The notes under the pieces were generated by a model, which did no database searches, was not told the DNA's origin, and saw nothing but the letters and a program-made list of their open reading frames with translations. From RGIG2000 sp045612665 (GTDB taxonomy: Bacteria; Bacillota; Clostridia; Oscillospirales; CAG-272), in assembly GCA_045612665.1 (NCBI GenBank), contig JAZKZO010000065.1, positions 1 to 31,778 of the forward strand: a stretch of DNA of 31,778 nt. The letters are read 5' to 3'. Within the stretch, counting starts at the first letter, position 1, and each line of letters begins with the position of its first letter. Below, piece by piece: positions 1 through 6,938 of this stretch. The translations under genes and the position numbers were made by a program.

Positions 1-30
1 CACAAAGAAATAAAAATATTTTAATATTCT

Positions 31-70
31 TTGAAAAAGCGTTGCGATTTCTATAATTTAGGTGTATGAT
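31..70 (+). promoter_or_regulatory. Candidate promoter(s) for the two-component operon
   Basis: Two overlapping sigma-A-like arrangements are visible. TTGCGA at 42-47 is followed after 17 bp by TATGAT at 65-70. TTGAAA at 31-36 precedes TATAAT at 52-57, but with only 15 bp between them. Either would give a leader of about 60-75 nt before the ATG at 131. The boxes are imperfect, so which one is used is open. Nothing else is seen in the first 130 bases. Confidence 0.4.
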
Positions 71-130
71 ATAAATAACACAAGCTAAAAATGCTTTGAA
101 TGAAAAATCACGTGAAAAAATAGGCGAAAA

Positions 131-1999
131 ATGATAGATATAAAAAACAAATTCAAAAAAATCAAAAAATCAAATTTACTGATTGCGAGTGTTGTTCTCT
201 TGCTTTTCCTTGCGCTTTTTTTGATATGGTTCCTTAATAGCCATTTCAACAACAGTGGCAGTATGCAGGCAGGCGGAGCAATTCCGGCACAAATTTGCTT
301 TGACGGTGAATATCGCATAGGCGACGGTGAGTGGCATCCTATTGTAGAAGGAAAGCATATTCCCTCTACAAAGGAAGACGTAACTCTAAAAATCAATTTT
401 TATTTAAAGAATCCTCAAAACGGTAATCCTATGAACGATAAGGAGCACGTTGTTCCCGTTGCCTTTTATACGGACCATATCGGACTGTCGTTTTGCTCGG
501 GAGATAAAATTGTTTACGTTATAGACAACGAAAATCCCACAATTGGTGAGCTAGCTTGCGGAGAGAGCTGGACAATGCATGCAATTAAGGCTGGGGCTAC
601 TGATCCAACAGTTATCATTGTTCACAATCCTCACGACTTTGGCAACGAGAATGCAATTGATAAAATGCTCTCGAATATAAGCGTTTGGGCAAACACGGAC
701 TTTGAAAAAGAAATCATGAACGACGGTGAGCCACAAAAAAATATTGGAATGCTAATCGTGCTCGTTTCCGCAATATTCCTTATAATCGCGCTTCTTTCAA
801 GTCTTATACATATAAAAAGCAACAAAATCATCTGGCTTCTTGGACTTGTGGTTCTATTCGCAGGAATCTATGTTACTTACAGTTCACGCGGTATTTCCCT
901 TTGGAGCGAATCTATAATTTCCAACACCACCGTCCTCGGTATTTCGATGATGTTCTATATGCTCTTTTTGTCAATGAGTATATCTTATTTTCTCACAGTG
1001 GCCAAAAAAGTCGGCACATTGACAGTGAACATTTTGGCTGTTACAATCGTTGTATTTCTTTTGTTACCTATTGTAAGCGACGTGCGTTTCTACGACACAT
1101 GGGCTTGGTGGGCTATTATACAGCTTGTGGCGAACGTCGTGCTTGCTATCTGCCTCGTACGTGAGCTCCGTGTTACGAAAACAAAAGAAAGATGGCTATA
1201 TATCGGAGCATTTTTGCCTATTTGCGCGTTTGCTATCGATGTTCTCGGAACAAGACTCGCCTTTTGGGACGGGGGTGTAATATCGCGATACGTTTTCGTT
1301 GTGATGGTGCTTGTAGCAATAATTATGGCTATCAAGTTCATACCTAATAGCATAAATGCCGTAGCCAAGGCAAAAGAACTTGAGATGGAGAAAATCGTTC
1401 TAAATTCAAAGCTTACCGAAAGCAGAGTTTCCACGATGATGAGTCAGATCCGTCCTCACTTTATTTATAACACGCTTGGAAGTATCGAGCAGCTATGCAA
1501 ATTAGACCCTCCGAAGGCAAGCGAGCTTGTGCACAAGTTTGCCAAGTATTTGCGCGGAAACTTCAGAGAGCTTGACAACCCGAAGCCGATACTTATGTCG
1601 CAAGAAATGGAGCACGTGCGCCACTACGTCAGCATTGAAAACGTGAGATTTCCGGATATGACATTCTCTTTCGAAATGAATTCAAACGATTTCCATATTC
1701 CCGCGCTTACCGTTCAGCCAATCGTCGAAAATGCGATTAAGCACGGCTTGATGAGGCTCACCAAGGGGGGAACAATCAACGTCGTTTCCTATGAAACCGA
1801 TACGGATTACTGTATTTCCGTGGTGGATGACGGTGTAGGATTTGACACGAGCGTGCTAATAGACGAGAAAAAGCACATGGGACTTCGCAACATCCGTGAG
1901 CGCCTTAAGGTTATGGTAAACGGCACATTGGAGATTGAAAGCACCGTAGGCGTTGGCACAAAGGTATTAGTAACTATTCCAAAGGAGGAAAGAAAATGA
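131..1999 (+). CDS. LytS-type sensor histidine kinase with 7TM sensor
   Basis: Membrane sensor kinase that should autophosphorylate and pass phosphate to the regulator encoded immediately downstream. The 622-residue protein has an N-terminal membrane anchor (about 17-37), an extracytoplasmic domain to about 205, and then about seven hydrophobic segments (207-405), an arrangement like 7TMR-DISM receptors. The cytoplasmic part is a His_kinase (PF06580) domain with phosphoacceptor His443 in SQIRPHFIYNTL, followed by HATPase_c with N box VENAIKHG (Asn534), DDGVGFD and GLRNIRERL, all intact. The ATG has only a weak AGGCG site upstream. The stop overlaps the next gene as ATGA, which indicates coupled translation. 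The ligand is unknown; a carbohydrate or envelope signal is conceivable from the neighbourhood but is not shown by the sequence. Kinase assignment is firm. Confidence 0.93.
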   Translation: MIDIKNKFKKIKKSNLLIASVVLLLFLALFLIWFLNSHFNNSGSMQAGGAIPAQICFDGEYRIGDGEWHPIVEGKHIPSTKEDVTLKINFYLKNPQNGNPMNDKEHVVPVAFYTDHIGLSFCSGDKIVYVIDNENPTIGELACGESWTMHAIKAGATDPTVIIVHNPHDFGNENAIDKMLSNISVWANTDFEKEIMNDGEPQKNIGMLIVLVSAIFLIIALLSSLIHIKSNKIIWLLGLVVLFAGIYVTYSSRGISLWSESIISNTTVLGISMMFYMLFLSMSISYFLTVAKKVGTLTVNILAVTIVVFLLLPIVSDVRFYDTWAWWAIIQLVANVVLAICLVRELRVTKTKERWLYIGAFLPICAFAIDVLGTRLAFWDGGVISRYVFVVMVLVAIIMAIKFIPNSINAVAKAKELEMEKIVLNSKLTESRVSTMMSQIRPHFIYNTLGSIEQLCKLDPPKASELVHKFAKYLRGNFRELDNPKPILMSQEMEHVRHYVSIENVRFPDMTFSFEMNSNDFHIPALTVQPIVENAIKHGLMRLTKGGTINVVSYETDTDYCISVVDDGVGFDTSVLIDEKKHMGLRNIRERLKVMVNGTLEIESTVGVGTKVLVTIPKEERK

Positions 2000-2769
2000 T
2001 TGCTATAGCTGTTGATGATGAAGCATTGATGCTTGGCGCATTAGTGGCGGCAATTGAGGCATCTCCCGATATTACAAGCGTCGCAAGATTTTCCGACTGT
2101 GAAGAGGCGCTTGAGTTTGTAAAAGGCAACTCAACGGATATCGCTTTTTTGGATATCAATATGCGCGGTATGGGGGGACTTGCTCTCGCTAAAAAAATTA
2201 TAGCCGTCCGTCCTAGCTGTAAGATTGTATTTTGTACAGGATACGAGGAATATGCCATTCCGGCATTCAAAATTCACGCATCGGGTTATTTGATGAAGCC
2301 AATCTCGGCAGAGGACGTACAAGCCGAAATTGACAATATCAAGGGTACGCTCCAAAAGGAAAAGCTTCTTACAGTGAACTGCTTCGGCAACTTTGAGGTT
2401 TACGCAAAGAATGAAACACTTGCGTTCAAGCGACTTAAGACTAAAGAGCTACTTGCCTTTCTTATAGACCGAAAGGGAGCTGGAATGACGGCAAAGCAAA
2501 TTTGTGTCGCACTGTTCCCTGACGATACGGACGAGACCAAAAATTTGACTTATTTGCGTCAGCTTTTTATGGACTTAAAAAACACGCTCAAATCGGTAGG
2601 CGCAGAGGCGGTTTTATGCCACGAAACGCCATGCTACCACGTTGATATGAGCCTTATTAAATGCGATTATATCAGCTATCTTGAAACCGGCAAGCCCGAA
2701 TTTCACGGTGAATATATGGCGCAATACAGTTGGGCAGAGGAAACCTGTGCTCTGCTTATGTTTAACTAA
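1996..2769 (+). CDS. Response regulator, REC plus SARP-like winged helix
   Basis: Partner of the upstream kinase. Residues 1-115 form a receiver domain with acidic pocket Asp7/Asp8, phosphoacceptor Asp53 (AFLDINM), Thr81 and Lys101 (LMKP). From about 120 to 215 lies a winged-helix DNA-binding module of the Trans_reg_C/SARP kind (LTVNCFGNFEVY, LKTKELLAFLIDR, ICVALFPDD), not the LytTR domain usually paired with LytS-type kinases. The tail is too short for a full BTAD domain; the protein is 257 aa. The start is fixed by AAGGAGG inside the end of the kinase gene, a few bases before the ATG. Its targets are not visible; the neighbouring cyclase or the polysaccharide operon are guesses from position only. 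Confidence 0.9.
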   Translation: MIAIAVDDEALMLGALVAAIEASPDITSVARFSDCEEALEFVKGNSTDIAFLDINMRGMGGLALAKKIIAVRPSCKIVFCTGYEEYAIPAFKIHASGYLMKPISAEDVQAEIDNIKGTLQKEKLLTVNCFGNFEVYAKNETLAFKRLKTKELLAFLIDRKGAGMTAKQICVALFPDDTDETKNLTYLRQLFMDLKNTLKSVGAEAVLCHETPCYHVDMSLIKCDYISYLETGKPEFHGEYMAQYSWAEETCALLMFN

Positions 2770-2801
2770 AAGCAAAATACGAGAGCTCTCGAAAAGAAAA
2801 G

Positions 2802-2838
2802 CACCACCCAAGCATTAAGCCTTGGGCGGTGTTTTTTT
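2802..2838. terminator. Bidirectional intrinsic terminator between convergent genes
   Basis: An 11-bp stem (2802-2812 with 2821-2831, eight-base loop) is followed by seven T on the + strand. The single imperfect pair is A-C on the + strand and a G-U wobble on the - strand. An A-rich flank at 2794-2800 gives a U-rich tract in the opposite direction. It can end both the two-component operon and the cyclase gene. Confidence 0.85.
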
Positions 2839-2856
2839 AATTAAGTTATCGTGTTT

Positions 2857-4422
2857 TTAAATGCTTGCTACCTTCATATCTCGTTTGTTCTTATACATCT
2901 CGCTATCTGCGCGCTCAAAAACATCTGAGAACTGAGTATCCTTCTCAGGATCAAACCTAGAAAAGCCTTTTGCAATCCTTATAGGAAGCTTGTGATTGTC
3001 TTTATCTATGTACTTAGACTTACAAGCATCATCGAGGTTTTCAAATAGCGTTTCTATATTTTCCAAATCCTTGTTTTGAAGTATAACGCTAAATTCATCG
3101 CCACCGATTCTAAAAACAGGGCTTCTTTTAAAGGTGTCGCAAATGATTTTTGACGAGGTTAAAATCAACTCGTTGCCAAGGGTATGACCGTACGTATCGT
3201 TGATTTTTTTAAGGTCGTTTATGTCAAAAACTGCAATACCGAAGGAATTATCGCCATTTTTGATTTTTCTATTAACTTCAAGCATCCAGCTTTTGTAAGA
3301 GGTGGTGTTTCTTAATCCTGTCAATGAATCGCGGTGCGATAGCTGATGCTGAAGGTTCGCATATCCACGCAGGTTTACTATCATTTTTTCAAACGAATCA
3401 TTGAGTAGCTTGATTTCGCGCACATTACTGTGATCAATTTCAACGTTATAATCACCGTTTGATATTTTGATTGAGGCATCGGTCAGCTTTTTCAAGGGCT
3501 TTACAATTTTTTTAACCACAAAAATTACAATAAAGGAAAATGACAATGAGAAGAAAAGAAGAAGCAAAAGGAGCTTTAATCCTATATCATATCTCTCTTG
3601 ACTGATATCTCCATAATGTACCGAGATAACAAGCGTCATTCCGTTAGCCAAAACCTCTGATACTCTCAAATAGTCTTCAGGATTTGAATTCGCTTCGTTT
3701 CCAGAAGCGTCATGAATTACCTCATTGTTGAACTCCAAATGAGCAAATCCATTTTCATAGATTTTAATTTTATGAACGATTTCAATTAGAGTTGAGTAAT
3801 CGAAATCCATACCTACAACGCCGATAAACGTTCCCTCGCAATAAAGAGGAACAACGTATGAAATCATATGAATACCGTTGTTTTGATTGTAATATGGGGT
3901 CATCCACATAGGCTTGCCCGCTTCATAAGGTTGCCAGTACCAACCAACGTGCTCGTTGTCATTTTTGTCGTAAAGAGATAAATCCGTAGGTTCAAAACGA
4001 ATGAACTCATCACTTTCGCTTGTTTTGCTGAAAAATATGCCGGTTGTGTTGTCAGATACTTCAGGGCTTAAGCGAAAATAGTAAGCGCTTGCGCCCTCGG
4101 TGTTTTTAGCAACATAGCCAAACATTTCCTCCACATATTGGATGACTTTATCTTGCCTGTCCTTATTTCTAACATCTGATAAGCTTTTGAAAAACGAACA
4201 CACATAGTTTTCTATAATGCCTACCGATTTTTCCATACCTTCAAAGGTTTTGTTGACCCTAGTTGCTTCGTTTTCACACGTAACTCTGATAGAGTTATGC
4301 GTTTCATTTTGAACGTAATCATCAACCTCGTAAATACTGATTCCGCCAACAAAAATCGTCATTATGAATATTGCAGACAAGACTATGGCAAGAAATCTAA
4401 TCTGCAAAGAGCTCTCTTTCAT
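2857..4422 (-). CDS. Membrane diguanylate cyclase, dCache-HAMP-GGDEF
   Basis: Makes c-di-GMP from two GTP, gated by an extracellular sensor. The 521-aa protein has a TM helix near the N-terminus (about 9-29), a dCache_1-like periplasmic domain (WYWQPYEAGKPMW, VVGMDFDY), a second TM (about 281-303), HAMP (about 304-353) and a GGDEF domain with intact GGDEF at 440-444 and upstream DINDLKKINDTYGH. The product-inhibition RxxD site is absent: FKRS occupies its place before FRIGGDEF, so feedback inhibition is probably lost. I start at the internal ATG (4422), because AAGGAG lies 8 nt before it, whereas the ATG at 4443 has no such site. It stands alone after the polysaccharide operon terminator and may feed the c-di-GMP riboswitch upstream of that operon. 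Confidence 0.92.
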   Translation of the reverse strand: MKESSLQIRFLAIVLSAIFIMTIFVGGISIYEVDDYVQNETHNSIRVTCENEATRVNKTFEGMEKSVGIIENYVCSFFKSLSDVRNKDRQDKVIQYVEEMFGYVAKNTEGASAYYFRLSPEVSDNTTGIFFSKTSESDEFIRFEPTDLSLYDKNDNEHVGWYWQPYEAGKPMWMTPYYNQNNGIHMISYVVPLYCEGTFIGVVGMDFDYSTLIEIVHKIKIYENGFAHLEFNNEVIHDASGNEANSNPEDYLRVSEVLANGMTLVISVHYGDISQERYDIGLKLLLLLLFFSLSFSFIVIFVVKKIVKPLKKLTDASIKISNGDYNVEIDHSNVREIKLLNDSFEKMIVNLRGYANLQHQLSHRDSLTGLRNTTSYKSWMLEVNRKIKNGDNSFGIAVFDINDLKKINDTYGHTLGNELILTSSKIICDTFKRSPVFRIGGDEFSVILQNKDLENIETLFENLDDACKSKYIDKDNHKLPIRIAKGFSRFDPEKDTQFSDVFERADSEMYKNKRDMKVASI

Positions 4423-4537
4423 TCTTCGTTCTCCTTGTTCCATTGTATCGCGATAAACAACATCTGTCGGTATATTTCATCGTTATGAATTTACCTTAGC
4501 TTTGTTCTAAAAAAAGGCGATTGAAAAACTTATGCGT

Positions 4538-4563
4538 AGTATATACCATATTGAGCGTTACAA
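4538..4563 (-). promoter_or_regulatory. Weak candidate promoter for the diguanylate cyclase
   Basis: On the - strand TTGTAA (4558-4563) precedes TATACT (4538-4543), but the spacing is only 14 bp. A second TTGTAA lies ten bases further upstream, making a tandem TTTGTAAC repeat. The rest of the 4423-4631 gap shows no gene and no other clear signal. The leader would be about 110 nt. Confidence 0.3.
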
Positions 4564-4631
4564 ATGTGTTACAAATCAACAAAAAAATTAAAAATTTGAC
4601 GATTTTTTCGTGTTATGCTATTTTTTAGTAT

Positions 4632-4682
4632 AAAAAACAAGCGGATGCTCCCTACCTTTCGGTAAAAAGCATCCACTGCTTG
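4632..4682 (-). terminator. Intrinsic terminator ending the exopolysaccharide operon
   Basis: Read on the - strand, CAAGC and AGCATCC-containing arms pair (4676-4682 and 4666-4673 with 4638-4649), interrupted by a 3-nt bulge, and the stem is followed by a run of six U (4637-4632). It lies about 38 bases beyond the deacetylase stop and separates the long operon from the cyclase gene. Confidence 0.8.
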
Positions 4683-4719
4683 AATGTTATGCCATATTTT
4701 TAACTATTTGAGAGTCATC

Positions 4720-5967
4720 TTATGACAATGGTGCATTTGCATTTACGCCGTTGCTTGAATCCTGTCTTTGAATTCGCTCTATGTAAGCTTGGATGGGTGT
4801 TCCATCCATTCTACACGGTCTGCTCATAAGCATCAATTGATCGGCAAAGTCGCAACCTCTTACAAAATAATTTCCAACAGTTCCTCTTGCGCCATCTCCT
4901 GCCATCAAAATCTTGTATCCGGTGTTATTCAAAACGATTTCATCTCCGACTGCGCTTCTCTTGGAATAGGGATACGCAACCGTTTCGGTCATAATTCCGG
5001 TCCAACCCTCGATACAGCTCAAGGCTAAATTATAGTCTTTTTTTACGGCTTGCGCAAATTCTTCCACAGTCTCACTTTCCATCATACTCATACCCACACG
5101 CTTTTCCCTGTTATATACATGCATGCCGTACGTGTGAGAACAAATATTGATTTCGCCACTCTTTTGCATTTCGATTAACTCTTCCCATGAGCAAAACGGT
5201 GCCGACATTCCCTCTCGCGTTCCACCTGAGTGGAGCAAATCCCACATAGCATCAATTTGTGCGCCAATTACATTAAAATCCGCCTTCATTCCATATTTTT
5301 TAAGTAGTGGCCAAGCGTTCGTATAGACGCCCAGTGAGCCGTCGTCAATTGATAAAATAATCGCTTTTTCAGGAATGGGCTCCTTGTTTTCCAAAAAATA
5401 CAAAAGCTCAGCGGAAGTGATTGTAACATATCCGTTTTCCTTGAGCCAAATTAGGTCCTGCTCAAAATCACTTGGAGAAAGTGAATATTCGTCAAATTCT
5501 ACTCCGTTTTTGATGTCCTCTTCACTGACAAAATTGTGATACATAATTACAATGACAGAGTCCATCTCATTTGGAGCGACAATGGAAGAAAATGAATCAC
5601 TCTCGATTGTCTTTTGTGTCTTTAGGTTTTTCGCCTTTATTTTATAATGATACTCGTTTGGATATTTTGCCGTATCATCTCGGTAAGAGCCCGTTTTTGT
5701 CTTTCCGATATATTCAAAGCCACTATTTTGATGATTGCTTCGATAAACGCTATATTCGTAATTTTCGCTGTTATCCCAAATAAGAACAACGTTGTTAGGG
5801 TCCTGCCAAATAGCTTTAGCGGTGATTTCTTCCTCTACTGGCAAGCGCTCGCTACTTGTCGATGATTGCGACTCCGCTTTTTCACTTACATCAGGCGTTT
5901 CCGAGCAACCGAAAGCGGATAACAAGAAAACAAGACAAATGAAAATAAGTAAAACTTTTTTACTCAA
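4720..5967 (-). CDS. PgaB/IcaB-like polysaccharide deacetylase lipoprotein
   Basis: Predicted to remove acetyl groups from the exported polymer at the outer face of the membrane. From a TTG start (415 aa) it begins MSKKVLL, then a hydrophobic stretch and lipobox LSAFGC with lipidated Cys21. A fibronectin-III-like domain follows (about 48-130), then a NodB-type domain with MYHN (142-145), SIDDGS (Asp208, Asp209) and SHTYGMH (His278, His283). The HxxxxH spacing matches PgaB/IcaB rather than the usual HxxxH of peptidoglycan deacetylases. I prefer TTG at 5967 because AAAGGAGGTG stands just before it and it places the lipoprotein signal at the very N-terminus. The in-frame ATG at 6012 overlaps the previous stop but has no ribosome site. 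Last gene of the operon. Confidence 0.85.
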   Translation of the reverse strand: MSKKVLLIFICLVFLLSAFGCSETPDVSEKAESQSSTSSERLPVEEEITAKAIWQDPNNVVLIWDNSENYEYSVYRSNHQNSGFEYIGKTKTGSYRDDTAKYPNEYHYKIKAKNLKTQKTIESDSFSSIVAPNEMDSVIVIMYHNFVSEEDIKNGVEFDEYSLSPSDFEQDLIWLKENGYVTITSAELLYFLENKEPIPEKAIILSIDDGSLGVYTNAWPLLKKYGMKADFNVIGAQIDAMWDLLHSGGTREGMSAPFCSWEELIEMQKSGEINICSHTYGMHVYNREKRVGMSMMESETVEEFAQAVKKDYNLALSCIEGWTGIMTETVAYPYSKRSAVGDEIVLNNTGYKILMAGDGARGTVGNYFVRGCDFADQLMLMSRPCRMDGTPIQAYIERIQRQDSSNGVNANAPLS

Positions 5968-6011
5968 AGCAACATCACACCTCCTTTGATTTCCATCATA
6001 ATACCAATACA

Positions 6012-6938
6012 TTAAGATCTATTCTTTTTCATCTCAATGTCAAAGACACTAACCTTTTTCTCTCTTCTCTTTTTGTGAACAATCTTAACGTGTGCGTTCA
6101 ATTCGTCGGCATCAAACTGCTTGCAAATATTTTGCAAGAAAGCAACGTGAATGCTTTCAGCCTCCATCAAATCCGCGTTTTGAATTTCCTCTACCGGAGT
6201 CTGCTTGATCTCAGCTGCCATATTGGTTATGCCCAAATCGGTAGCAGGCTCTTTGACGATTTTCTCTTCTGCAACGGGCGCTTCGATTGTGTCTTCTGCA
6301 ACGGGCTCCTCTGCGATTTCTTCCGAAATTGATTCTTCAGCAATTTTCTCTTCAATTGCGGAGTCCTCCAAATCAACAGCCACCTCTTCATCGCCATCAA
6401 TCTCTGCCGAGAGAGCTGTTCCCTTAGCCTCAATCTTTTTAATCAATTGACGCTCCAAAAGTGTCTGCACGTTCTCGTAAGGCAACGCATAATCAACTGC
6501 TTCGAATTCCTTTGCAAGCTGAAGCTCCTTTGCCTCGGCAATTTTTTCAATCAACTCAAAGGCGTGCTTCATTGCGCGATTACTGCGAACACGAATGCGA
6601 ACCGGAACCTTTTCATATTTTTTGGTGCTTGATTCGTCTGTGAAGAAGTATTTTGTTCCCTCTAGCTCCTCAGGGGAAAGTGCAAGGTAAACATACAGTG
6701 TTTTTGTTGTCAAAACAAGCTTTGCAAGCTGCTCCTTACCAAAGGAAATGGTATCGCAGCTCCAGCTAATGCGTGAGCGCACCTTCTTGTACTTCAAGAA
6801 CGCATTTTTGATATCACTATAATAAGATGAAATAGCTTCCGGTGCTTGATGCAAGCGTCCTGTAAAGCTCCAGCGATAGCGCGTGCCCGTTGAGATTAAT
6901 TCAGCAAAATTTTGTGTGAGTAAATTATTATTTTCCAT
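6012..6938 (-). other. Possible internal translation product: C-terminal domain alone
   Basis: Inside the EAL gene, codon 679 is an ATG preceded by AAGGAG with 6 nt between GGAG and the ATG (6945-6948), a better ribosome site than that of the full-length gene. In-frame initiation would make a 308-aa soluble protein consisting of exactly the unnamed domain, the Ala/Glu-rich stretch and the basic tail. The codons just before it (ESSKKEKN) lie in the linker, which fits an old gene fusion or a deliberate second product. Whether it is used is not known. Confidence 0.45.

Noticed and set aside
901..1434. Open frames of 87 and 114 codons within the sensor kinase region
   Set aside because: They overlap a clearly coding kinase frame with conserved motifs; no ribosome sites or family similarity.
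4423..4443. Upstream ATG at 4443 as start of the diguanylate cyclase
   Set aside because: The AAGGAG site lies inside this 7-codon extension and serves the ATG at 4422; the extension adds charged residues before the membrane helix.
6227..6433. Repetitive Ala/Glu/Val stretch considered as a DNA tandem repeat
   Set aside because: It encodes a low-complexity acidic linker in the EAL protein; the repeats are imperfect and explained by the protein.
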